Assembly: GCA_041687755.1 (NCBI GenBank)
Contig: JBDNJM010000025.1
Coordinates: 1 to 13,984 of the forward strand
DNA from: JBDNJM01 sp041687755
GTDB taxonomy: Bacteria > Planctomycetota > UBA1135 > GCA-002686595
Reading direction: 5' to 3'
DNA length: 13,984 nt
Shown here: positions 6,495 through 13,215 of the stretch, piece by piece
Numbering within the stretch: position 1 is the stretch's first letter
How the letters are laid out: each line of letters opens with the position of its first letter
Position numbers and translations under genes: made by a program
Notes under the pieces: model-generated
What the model was told of the DNA's origin: nothing
What the model saw: the letters and a program-made list of their open reading frames with translations, nothing else
The model's database searches: none

Positions 6495-6505
6495 AGTGGG
6501 TTCCA
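6478..6505 (-). promoter_or_regulatory. Predicted promoter of the outer-membrane gene
   Basis: TGGAAC (6500-6505) and TACAGT (6478-6483) are 16 bases apart on the minus strand and sit within the conserved CCTGGAACCC-operator block. The predicted start near 6470 gives a leader of about 37 bases. The operators cover the -10, consistent with repression by occlusion. Confidence 0.5.
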
Positions 6506-6632
6506 GGTCAAACCTAACGAAGGCGGTTTCGCCTGGCGCATTTCACCGGCGCCACAGGGTGCGCTCACCCGGCAGGCGCTGCCCTCATCGCACGTGCTAC
6601 GACGCCTTTCGGCGACGATTTTGCGCGACGTT

Positions 6633-6656
6633 CTTCCGCGGGCCCTTCCGCGGGGC
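6633..6656. repeat. Two tandem 12-base units between mntR and the outer-membrane gene
   Basis: CTTCCGCGGG begins at 6633 and again at 6645, giving two units of 12 bases that match at 11 positions. They lie 50 bases downstream of the mntR stop in a 272-base gap. No function is evident. Nearby weak stems (GTCC/GGAC at 6673-6684, TGGCGC/GCGCCA at 6534-6554) are not convincing terminators. Confidence 0.4.
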
Positions 6657-6705
6657 CTAGCGCGGGGGCACCGTCCCGAGGGACTCCCGTGCGGGGCGAG
6701 GCGCG

Positions 6706-7152
6706 TCAGCCCTCGTTGGCGAAGCGCTCGAAGATCGCCAGCGTCGCGGGGCTCACGTGGTGCTCGATGCCCTCAGCGTCGGCCTGGGCCGTTTCCTCAT
6801 CGAGCCCCAGGGCCAGCAGGAAACGCAGCACGATCGTGTGGCGCGCCTCGCAGGCGGCGGCCAGTCGACGGCCCGAGGGCGTGAGTTCGATCGACTTGTA
6901 GGGCTCGGTCTTCGCGAGCCCGTCCCGCACCAGGCGTCCGACGGTGCGACTCACCGTCACGTGGCTGACGCCGAAGATTTTGGACAGGTCCGCCACGCGA
7001 GCTTGGCCACCGTTCGCGATCAGGTCGGCGATCGCTTCGACGTAGTCCTCTGTCGTTTCCGAGGCGTTGGCGGCTCGAATACGCTCGTAGTAGCGGGCCT
7101 TGCGGCCGATGCCTACCTTCTCGGCGTCTTCGGGATCGTGGACGGCAGCCAT
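6706..7152 (-). CDS. mntR: Manganese-responsive transcriptional repressor MntR
   Basis: This 148-residue DtxR-family regulator is of the proteobacterial MntR kind. A winged helix-turn-helix spans about residues 36-97 (RVADLSKIFGVSHVTVSRTV is the DNA-reading part), followed by a dimerisation and metal-binding helix region. The six residues matching the Bacillus MntR metal site are present: Asp36 and Glu39 (EDYVEAI), His105 (EARHTIV), Glu127, Glu130 and His131 (DAEGIEHHVS). There is no C-terminal SH3-like domain, as expected for MntR versus IdeR/DtxR. The ATG lies four bases past the lolD stop, so it is probably expressed from the lol transcript. No operator copy lies ahead of it. Its likely targets are the operators at 5478-5506 and 6466-6494. 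Confidence 0.93.
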   Translation of the reverse strand: MAAVHDPEDAEKVGIGRKARYYERIRAANASETTEDYVEAIADLIANGGQARVADLSKIFGVSHVTVSRTVGRLVRDGLAKTEPYKSIELTPSGRRLAAACEARHTIVLRFLLALGLDEETAQADAEGIEHHVSPATLAIFERFANEG

Positions 7153-7156
7153 GGGC

Positions 7157-7951
7157 TCAATGCGGCATCGGGAGGGAGGTGTCGGCCTGAATCATGCCGT
7201 CCTCCATGAAGAGCGTGCGCTCGCAGCGGCGGGCGAGGCGCTCGTCGTGGGTCACGATCAACAGCGAGAATTCGCGCTTCTGGTGCTCCGCGAACAGGAG
7301 CTCCAGGATGCGCTCGCCGGTTGCGGTGTCGAGGTTGCCCGTGGGCTCGTCCGCGATCACGACGCGCGGCTCGTTGAACAGAGCGCGCGCGAGGGCGACG
7401 CGTTGGCGCTCGCCACCGGAGAGCTGCGGGGGACGGTGGGCCAGGCGATCGGCGAGGCCGAACTCGACCAAAATTTCGGTGGCGCGGGCGGTGAGTTCGC
7501 GCTTGAGCTTGCGGTAGCGGCCGCGGCCGTGGGCGATCATCGCGGGCAGCAGCACGTTCTCGACCGCCGTCAGCTCCGCCAACAGGTGGTAGAACTGAAA
7601 CACGAAGCCGATCTCTGCGTTGCGCAGCCGGGCGCGCTCGGTGGGGTCGAGGCCGAAGCCGTCGACCATTTGGTCCGAACCGGCCGGGCGGATCGAGACG
7701 GAGCCTTCGGTCGGCTCATCGAGCAGCCCAAGGATGTGCAGCAGGGTCGACTTGCCCGCACCGGAGGAGCCCACGAGCGCGACGCTCTCGGAATTGCGCA
7801 CCTCGAGATCCACCCCGTGGAGAATCTCGATGCGGCGGTCGCCGATAGCGAAGGACTTGCGCACGGCGCTGGCGACGAGCACGTCCTCGCGCACTGTCGT
7901 AGGGGCTGATTGGCCGGCGACGGAGGTCGCGGTGAAATCGCTGGCGTTCAT
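7157..7951 (-). CDS. lolD: Lipoprotein-releasing system ATP-binding protein
   Basis: This 264-residue MacB/LolD-type ATPase is the cytoplasmic motor that extracts lipoproteins from the inner membrane. Walker A GSSGAGKST is at residues 61-69, Q-loop Gln119 in VFQFYHLL, signature LSGGERQRVALARAL from 177, Walker B VVIADEPTGNLD with Asp201-Glu202, and switch His235 in VTHD. FQFYHLL and DEPTGNLD are hallmark LolD-family phrases. The start is the ATG at 7951 in an ATGA overlap with the lolC stop. The frame is open upstream to 8434, but that lies inside lolC and is not plausible. About 22 extra residues precede the ATPase core, plus a small insertion (GSDQMVDGFGLDP) before the Q-loop. Confidence 0.92.
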   Translation of the reverse strand: MNASDFTATSVAGQSAPTTVREDVLVASAVRKSFAIGDRRIEILHGVDLEVRNSESVALVGSSGAGKSTLLHILGLLDEPTEGSVSIRPAGSDQMVDGFGLDPTERARLRNAEIGFVFQFYHLLAELTAVENVLLPAMIAHGRGRYRKLKRELTARATEILVEFGLADRLAHRPPQLSGGERQRVALARALFNEPRVVIADEPTGNLDTATGERILELLFAEHQKREFSLLIVTHDERLARRCERTLFMEDGMIQADTSLPMPH

Positions 7952-9435
7952 TCGTAGCGCAGAGCCTCGAGCGGGTGCAGGCGACCGGCGCGCCAGGCGG
8001 GAATCGCGGCGAACATGAGCGTGCACAGGAACGCTCCGCCGACTATCAGAGTGACGGGCAGGGGCTCGACGCGACTGGGGATCGTGTCGAAGTAGTACAC
8101 GTCGCGGTTGAAAATTTGGATGTTGAGCGTGCGGCTGAGCCATTGCTCGATCGTGTCGATCTTGATCGCGCCGAGCACGCCGATGGCGCAGCCTAGCAGG
8201 CTGCCCAGCAGAGCGTTCCAGAAGCCGATCAGCAGGAAGGTGCAGAGTACGCCGTTCGGCGTGGCGCCGACGGCCGCGAGGATGCCGATGTCCCGACGCT
8301 TCTCGGTGACCATCATGGTGAGGATCGAGAAGATCGTGAAGCCGGCGACGACGAGGATCAGGCTCAGCATGATCGCCATCAGCACGCGCTCGTTCTGGAT
8401 GGCGCCGATCAGGCTGGCGCGGAAGTCCTCCCACGTGCGGATCTGGCCCGGATACGGGTCCCCTCCAGGGCCATCTAGGTCGAGCAAGTTCAGCTCGCCC
8501 AAACGGGTCTCGAGATCGGCCTTGAGCGCGACCGCGTCGGTGTCGAAGTCGACCAGCTTCGTGACGATCTCGGTGTAGTCGCGACCGTCATTGAGCATGT
8601 CGGCCAGCTCGGCGCGCGGCACGTAGATGCGCCCGCCGTCCATCTCGTTGTCCTGCGTGCGGAACGTGCCGGCGATCACGAACGCGCGCTTGATCGCGTC
8701 GATGCCGCCACCGCCCTCCTCGTCTGCTTCCGTGGGCAGCATGGTGACGAGCGTGATCTCGTCGCCGACGCTGAGGTACAGCGAGTGGAACAGCTGCTCG
8801 CCGACGATGCAGGCCACCTTGGGCCGGCCGTCGGGCATGTAGCCGCGAGGCGGGGTGAAGGGGAACTCCGGGAAGGGGACCGGCGTGGCGCGCGGGCGAT
8901 CCTCGTGGGGATCCCGGCGCAGGGCCGGGCCGAAGCCCGATGTCTCCTGCTCGTCCTGGAACTCGGGGATCTCGACGTTGAACCCCTGCAGGGCAGCGTT
9001 CGCGGCCAGCACGGAGCTAGCCAGCCGCCACTCGCCGGCCGAGTCCACGCCGACGACCTCGACCACGGAACGGCCGCCGTGGGTCGGGTCGCTGGTCAGC
9101 TTGCGGTCGATGTAGCTGCGCGAGCCGCCGAGGCCGAGCATCGCGTAGTAGGTCAGCCGCGGCGAGGCGGCGACGATCCGCTCGTCTTCGCGCAGCAGGT
9201 CGAGCGCCGTGTGCAGGTGGTCCTGGCGGTAGGGCCCCTGGGTGATGCGTGTCGGCGGCAGCACGACCATGTCGCTCAAGCCGCCGCGCACCATCGCCTT
9301 GGTCTGCTCGAGGAAGCCCGTCATGATCGACAGGATCATGATCAGGGCGGCGACGGCGACGAAGATGCCGACGATGCCGATCAGGTTCGTGCGTCGCGTA
9401 ACGAGGTAGCGCCAGGACAGGAAAGTCTTGTACAC
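7948..9435 (-). CDS. lolC: Lipoprotein-releasing system permease (LolC/LolE family)
   Basis: This 495-residue FtsX/MacB-fold permease works with LolD to pass lipoproteins to the periplasmic carrier. An N-terminal SWRYLVTRRTNLIGIVGIF region leads into membrane helix 1 (about residues 18-41). A large periplasmic domain follows, then three C-terminal helices (from VLMAIMLSLILVVAGF, near VLCTFLLIGFWNALLGS, and from LPVTLIVGGAFLCTLMF) and the ending PAWRAGRLHPLEALRYE, typical of the family. The periplasmic part has a Pro-rich, acidic insertion (PHEDRPRATPVPFPEF) longer than in Escherichia coli. The chosen start is GTG at 9435, seven bases past the lysS stop; family members begin close to this FLSWRYL. 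An ATG at 9504 would overlap lysS. Only one LolC/E-type gene is seen, so a homodimer or a distant partner is implied. Confidence 0.9.
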   Translation of the reverse strand: MYKTFLSWRYLVTRRTNLIGIVGIFVAVAALIMILSIMTGFLEQTKAMVRGGLSDMVVLPPTRITQGPYRQDHLHTALDLLREDERIVAASPRLTYYAMLGLGGSRSYIDRKLTSDPTHGGRSVVEVVGVDSAGEWRLASSVLAANAALQGFNVEIPEFQDEQETSGFGPALRRDPHEDRPRATPVPFPEFPFTPPRGYMPDGRPKVACIVGEQLFHSLYLSVGDEITLVTMLPTEADEEGGGGIDAIKRAFVIAGTFRTQDNEMDGGRIYVPRAELADMLNDGRDYTEIVTKLVDFDTDAVALKADLETRLGELNLLDLDGPGGDPYPGQIRTWEDFRASLIGAIQNERVLMAIMLSLILVVAGFTIFSILTMMVTEKRRDIGILAAVGATPNGVLCTFLLIGFWNALLGSLLGCAIGVLGAIKIDTIEQWLSRTLNIQIFNRDVYYFDTIPSRVEPLPVTLIVGGAFLCTLMFAAIPAWRAGRLHPLEALRYE

Positions 9436-9442
9436 GGCGGGA

Positions 9443-10966
9443 TCAGGCCTCAGAACCGGCGCGGGAAGCCTCGGCGGCGGGCTCTTCAGAGCCTTCCGCG
9501 CCACCGGCCTGGGGCCGCATCGCGGGGAATAGGAGCACGTCGCGGATCGAATCCTGGCCGGTGAGCAGCATGACCATGCGGTCGATGCCGAGGCCCAGGC
9601 CAGCGGTGGGCGGCATGCCGACCTCGAGCGCCTGGACGTAGTCCAGGTCGACCTCGCCGGGTGATTCGGGGTCCTGGCTGGCGACCTGCTCTTCGAAACG
9701 GCGGTGCTGCTCGGCCGGGTCGTTCAGCTCGCTGAAGCCGTTGCCGAGCTCCACGCTGTCCACGAACAGCTCGAGCCGCTCCGTGATGCGCGGGTCCTCA
9801 GGGGACTGCTTGGCGAGCGGGCTGATCGCGACGGGGTAGTCGGTCACGAACACCGGCCCCGTCAGATGCGGCTCGACGGTCTCCTCGAAGACGTCGCCGG
9901 CGAGCTTGTAGTAGCCCGCATCGGTGCCGGCCTTCGAGGTATCCAGCTTGAGCTCGGCGGCCTTGGCGATCACGGCCTCGCGGTCGAACCAGTCGCAGCC
10001 GGCGTGCTCTTGGAACAGCTCCAGGTAGGGGCGCTTGGCGTAGGGGCCCTTCAGGTCGAAGGTCTTCTCGTGCCAGGTGACTTCGGTCGTGCCGTGCAGT
10101 TCCATCGCGAGCCCCTCGAGCATCTGCTCGCAGATCTCCATCATGCGGCGGTAGTCGGCCTGGGCCTCGTACAGCTCGAGCATGGTGAACTCAGGGTTGT
10201 GGCGCAGGCTGAGCCCCTCGTTGCGGAAGTTGCGGCTGACCTCGAACACGCGCTCGAGCCCGCCGACGATCAGGCGCTTGAGGTACAGCTCCGGCGCGAT
10301 GCGCAGGAACAAGTCCATTCCGAGCGCGTTGTGATGGGTCACGAAGGGGCGCGCCGCGGCGCCCCCGGCGATCGGGTGCAGCGTCGGGGTCTCGACCTCG
10401 AGGAAGCCCTGCGCTTCGAGGTAGCGCCGCAGCCACGACAGGATCTTGGCGCGCTGGATGAACACCTCGGCAACGCCCTCGCCGCTCCACAGGTCGACGT
10501 AGCGGCGGCGGTAGCGCTGCTCTTTGTCCGTCAGCCCGTGCCACTTTTCCGGCGGGGGAGCGACGGCCTTCGCGAGCAGCTTCACCTCTTCAGCCCAAAC
10601 GGTCAGCTCGCCTTTCTGGGTGAAGCCGAGCTCACCGGTGACGCCGATGAGGTCGCCGCCGTCGAAGTCCTTGCGCTCGGGCCACCACTCGGTGAGCCGG
10701 TTCTTCTGCCAGCCGGTCTGGATCCGACCGCTGCGGTCGCGCACGGGCGCGAATACGAGCTTGCCGAAGTCCCGCAAGCCGAGAAGCCGGCCGGCGACGG
10801 TGACCTTCTCGCCGATGCCGGGCCCGGGTGCTTCCGCGGTCCCGCCGCGCTTCTGGAGGTCCGCGATGCTGACGGCGACCACCCCCCGAGCGGGGTAGGG
10901 GTCGCGGCCAGCGGCACGCAGCCGCTCGAGCTTCGCGAGACGGTCAGGATGGGCGAGGTCTGTCAT
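9443..10966 (-). CDS. lysS: Lysyl-tRNA synthetase, class II
   Basis: This 507-residue class II aminoacyl-tRNA synthetase attaches lysine to its tRNA; E. coli LysS has 505 residues. An N-terminal OB-fold anticodon-binding domain (about residues 50-135: VTVAGRLLGLRDFGKLVFA) is followed by the catalytic core. Motif 2 is FRNEGLSLRHNPEFTMLE at about 247-264 and motif 3 is GLGLGIDRMVMLL at about 456-468. The conserved ELYLKRLIVGG and ELGNGFSELNDP are intact. The ATG at 10966 gives the family-typical N-terminus; an in-frame ATG at 11050 would add 28 unrelated residues. The C-terminal tail after FPAMRP is a 20-odd-residue Glu/Ala/Gly extension. The gene is followed seven bases later by lolC, so tRNA charging and lipoprotein sorting share a transcript. 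Confidence 0.97.
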   Translation of the reverse strand: MTDLAHPDRLAKLERLRAAGRDPYPARGVVAVSIADLQKRGGTAEAPGPGIGEKVTVAGRLLGLRDFGKLVFAPVRDRSGRIQTGWQKNRLTEWWPERKDFDGGDLIGVTGELGFTQKGELTVWAEEVKLLAKAVAPPPEKWHGLTDKEQRYRRRYVDLWSGEGVAEVFIQRAKILSWLRRYLEAQGFLEVETPTLHPIAGGAAARPFVTHHNALGMDLFLRIAPELYLKRLIVGGLERVFEVSRNFRNEGLSLRHNPEFTMLELYEAQADYRRMMEICEQMLEGLAMELHGTTEVTWHEKTFDLKGPYAKRPYLELFQEHAGCDWFDREAVIAKAAELKLDTSKAGTDAGYYKLAGDVFEETVEPHLTGPVFVTDYPVAISPLAKQSPEDPRITERLELFVDSVELGNGFSELNDPAEQHRRFEEQVASQDPESPGEVDLDYVQALEVGMPPTAGLGLGIDRMVMLLTGQDSIRDVLLFPAMRPQAGGAEGSEEPAAEASRAGSEA

Positions 10967-11297
10967 GGAGTGGTTGTGGGGGACGGAAATCGACCCCGAG
11001 TCGCGTAGCGTACCGGCCGCGGACCCGGGACCGAACGTTGTAGAGCCCACTACGCACGGGAACCCACACCTGCGAGCGCCCCGCCTTTCCTACGGGCCGC
11101 GCGTTCCGACAAGGGTCCCGAACCATGCCCGGCCAGGCTTGCAGGCTCCGGGCCCCCCCCTGGGCACGCCCGGCATCGTACTTGGCGCAGACGATCTTGG
11201 AGTGGGCCCCGGACTTGCGCCGTTCCGGGCAAGGTTCGGCGAGTGCGAGCCCCCGCCTCGAGCGCTTCGGGCGCCGGATCGGGTGGAAGCAGTCGTC
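10967..11297. other. Divergent intergenic region between lysS and the three-gene membrane cassette
   Basis: This 331-base stretch must hold the lysS promoter (minus strand) and the promoter of the cassette (plus strand). It is very GC-rich, with a run of eight or so C near 11153-11160. No convincing -35/-10 pair, MntR site, tRNA or terminator was found. Open frames cross it on both strands but have no plausible composition or start signals. Confidence 0.4.
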
Positions 11298-11597
11298 ATG
11301 GGCGGCTGGCGGTCCAGCGGGGTGGTCGAAACCGAGAGCCCTGTCAATCTCCTCACCAGTCCGACCAAGCCGGGCATCCCCTCCTCCAAGGCGTGGATGA
11401 CGGCCTGGTTCCTGTACCTGATCGCGCAACCGGAGTTCCCCGAGGAGCGCGTGCTCATCGCCGCGATCGTCCTCGGCTCGTTCCTCCTCATCAAGACGAC
11501 CGAAGACATGGCCGAGACTTGGCGCTACGGGCCGCAGCCCAAGGCTCATCTCAACGTCGGGGGCAATGGTCCCGCCGCTGAGGGTTCCGCTCCGTGA
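11298..11597 (+). CDS. Small membrane protein, first gene of a three-gene cassette
   Basis: This 99-residue unrecognised protein starts at the ATG at 11298. After a polar N-terminus, a hydrophobic hairpin spans about residues 32-66 (AWMTAWFLYLIAQ, a short PEFPEER turn, then VLIAAIVLGSFLLIK). It ends in a soluble tail rich in Gly, Pro and Ala. The pattern SSKAW, two short membrane segments and a charged end resembles small holin-like or phage-associated membrane proteins, but this is shape resemblance only. Its stop overlaps the next gene's start (GTGA at 11594-11597), which supports both frames. The same frame is open back to 10965, but that stretch is Pro/Arg-rich non-coding sequence. The protein is probably membrane-inserted and co-translated with the PAS protein. 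Confidence 0.65.
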   Translation: MGGWRSSGVVETESPVNLLTSPTKPGIPSSKAWMTAWFLYLIAQPEFPEERVLIAAIVLGSFLLIKTTEDMAETWRYGPQPKAHLNVGGNGPAAEGSAP

Positions 11598-12289
11598 GGC
11601 TCAGCTTGGTCCGCCGGTTCCGGAGCTGGGTACGCGGCGACTGGGCGGACGCGCTCGCTAGGGCTTCGGCCGCAGAGGACCGCGCGCTCGCAGCTGAGGA
11701 GGAACGGGAGGCCATGCGTGGGGAGCTCGAGGTCTTGGGTTCTGACCTGATGGAGTGCCGAACCTGCATCTTCGGCTCGAAGCCGTCAGTGAAGACCGAG
11801 CAACCCGACGCCCTGACCCGGCTGGATGACCTGTACAGCCGGAAGGCAAAGCTGCTCGACGGGGAGGGCGAGCGCATCGTCACCAATGCGCGCACTCGCG
11901 AGCGTGTAAGACTTTTGGAAAAGGTGATCGACCAGCTGCCGGTGGCCTTGTTCTTCAAGGACTACGAAGGGACGATCCTGTACATGAACGAAGCTGCGCG
12001 CCTCCTTTCACCCAATGCTGAAATTGGAGCAGAAGCAATCGAAGGCGAGGACAGCCGAGAGAACTGGGACGCCGAGGAAGCCGAGCGCTTCGTTCGCGAC
12101 GACCAGCGGATAATCGATTCCGGGGAGGCCGAGGTGTACCCCGAGGGCGTGACGAGCGCTCATGGGCAGCGACTGCTCGTGACGGCCGCTACGCCAGTGC
12201 CGGGAGAGAAGACGATTTTGAAAGCGAACATCGACGTCACCGACGTGCATGCCCTCATCGCCGGCATGGCGAAGGATCTGGGACTGTGA
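11594..12289 (+). CDS. Coiled-coil protein with a single PAS sensor domain
   Basis: This 231-residue soluble protein has a basic N-terminus (residues 1-15) and a helical, Ala/Glu-rich region at about 18-52. A C-x2-C pair follows (Cys55 and Cys58 in MECRTCIFG), then a second helical stretch (73-112) and a PAS domain at about 105-220. PAS landmarks are VIDQLPVALFFKDYEGTILY, MNEAARLL, and the closing strand LKANIDVTDVHAL, like the usual DITE/DVTE ending. No kinase, GGDEF, HTH or other output domain follows, so it must act by contact with a partner. Translation is coupled to both neighbours by GTGA overlaps. It may sense a small ligand, redox state or light through the PAS pocket; the cofactor cannot be told from sequence. 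Start GTG is chosen for the overlap. Confidence 0.7.
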   Translation: MRLSLVRRFRSWVRGDWADALARASAAEDRALAAEEEREAMRGELEVLGSDLMECRTCIFGSKPSVKTEQPDALTRLDDLYSRKAKLLDGEGERIVTNARTRERVRLLEKVIDQLPVALFFKDYEGTILYMNEAARLLSPNAEIGAEAIEGEDSRENWDAEEAERFVRDDQRIIDSGEAEVYPEGVTSAHGQRLLVTAATPVPGEKTILKANIDVTDVHALIAGMAKDLGL

Positions 12290-12684
12290 GCGAGACCGTA
12301 GAAGATCGAGAGCGGCGCGAGTGGGAGGAGCGGAAGGCGCTCGAGCTCGAGACCGCCGCCGAGATCCGCAACCTCGCGCGGGAAGTTGGCGATGTGAAGA
12401 CGATCGCCGTACGCACAGAGGCCAAGGTGGACGAGATCGATCGTCGGCCCCCGCTCGAAGAGGACTGGCACGCCAAGGCCGAGCAGGTGGCCGACAACAC
12501 GCGAGCAATTCGGGAGGAGCTCAGGCCGATGCTCCGGCTGCATCACGCACTCGGCAAGTGGGTGATCCTGGGCCTCGGGTCCATCCTGCTGTTCGTCCTG
12601 TGCCGCTGGGCCTGGATGCTGGCGCAGAACGGGGTGGGGAGGTACTCCGCGGAGCCTTCTGGCCGGGCAGCGCGCCAGATGTGA
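12286..12684 (+). CDS. Coiled-coil protein with C-terminal membrane anchor
   Basis: This 132-residue unrecognised protein has a charged helical N-terminus (residues 1-50, with heptad-like spacing in AAEIRNLAREVGDVKTIAV). A break follows at Pro55-Pro56, then a second helix (63-88) and one membrane helix at about 92-111 (WVILGLGSILLFVLCRWAW). A soluble coiled coil followed by one C-terminal membrane segment is the plan of XhlA-type phage lysis accessories and of many tail-anchored proteins; no homology is asserted. The GTG start overlaps the PAS gene stop (GTGA at 12286-12289), so three proteins are made in a coupled set: membrane hairpin, PAS sensor, tail anchor. It ends 11 bases before a converging gene, with no terminator visible. 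Confidence 0.62.
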   Translation: MSETVEDRERREWEERKALELETAAEIRNLAREVGDVKTIAVRTEAKVDEIDRRPPLEEDWHAKAEQVADNTRAIREELRPMLRLHHALGKWVILGLGSILLFVLCRWAWMLAQNGVGRYSAEPSGRAARQM

Positions 12685-12695
12685 GTGGGCAGTAG

Positions 12696-13214
12696 CTACT
12701 TGGCCGTGGGGTACAGTGACTTAACCACGGCGAGGAGCAGGCCCAGAACGGTCACCGACAGTGAACCTATCAAGGCGATCCATATCGTCGACTCCAGGTG
12801 GAAGTGCACCAGAGATGCGACCTGCATCCCTTCGGCGAAGAGCCCTAGCGCGAGCACTGCCATCCAAGCCTTTACCAGCAAGAATAGTTCTCGTCTAAGT
12901 GATGACCGAAAATTCTTCCGGTCCTCCCACTCTTCGCGATCGTGCGCGAGCTTGGCTGCCTCCAACTTAAGCTGAGCAAGCCGGTTGTCCTTCTTGAGCT
13001 GGAAGTAGCGCTTCTCCTGTTCATTGTTCTCCCTAGCCTCCTGCGAGGCTTCTCCGTCGGAATGAACGATCCTGTTCCGCCGGAGAACGGCCTTTTCCAC
13101 ATCGCCGTACGACTCGACCAGGTTTACCTCGAACCCTATACTCTTGTGCTTAGAGGCGCCGGGCCCGGGCTCATCTGCGCCCTCGAGTTCCTCACCCAAA
13201 TGCCACTTCGGCAC
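12696..13214 (-). CDS. Two-pass membrane protein with HEPN-like R-x4-H motif; candidate toxin paired with the Panacea gene
   Basis: This 172-residue protein starts at a GTG one base past the Panacea-gene stop. After a polar N-terminus, residues 26-57 read IGFEVNLVESYGDVEKAV then LRRNRIVHSDGE. Arg46 to His51 forms the R-x4-H pattern with Asn after Arg, as in HEPN RNases, and the flanking -RN-IVH--G- wording is HEPN-like. The usual first half of a HEPN domain is missing. A long charged helix follows (58-109, coiled-coil-like), then two membrane helices (about 110-136 and 143-164). Panacea antitoxins are known to neutralise diverse toxins encoded next to them, including membrane-active ones. This gene is therefore the likely toxin, acting by membrane damage, RNA cleavage or both. 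Lower GC and different codon use than the lys/lol genes suggest acquisition by transfer. Confidence 0.6.
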   Translation of the reverse strand: MPKWHLGEELEGADEPGPGASKHKSIGFEVNLVESYGDVEKAVLRRNRIVHSDGEASQEARENNEQEKRYFQLKKDNRLAQLKLEAAKLAHDREEWEDRKNFRSSLRRELFLLVKAWMAVLALGLFAEGMQVASLVHFHLESTIWIALIGSLSVTVLGLLLAVVKSLYPTAK

Positions 13215-13215
13215 C

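Noticed and set aside
7952..8434. N-terminal extension of 161 residues on lolD
   Set aside because: It lies inside lolC in another frame and has no family match; the ATGA overlap at 7948-7951 marks the start.
9704..11008. Plus-strand open frame of 434 codons across lysS
   Set aside because: It is an antisense shadow of a well-conserved lysyl-tRNA synthetase, with no recognisable domains.
10967..11050. Upstream ATG of lysS at 11050
   Set aside because: The 28 added residues have no resemblance to LysS N-termini, while the ATG at 10966 gives the normal length.
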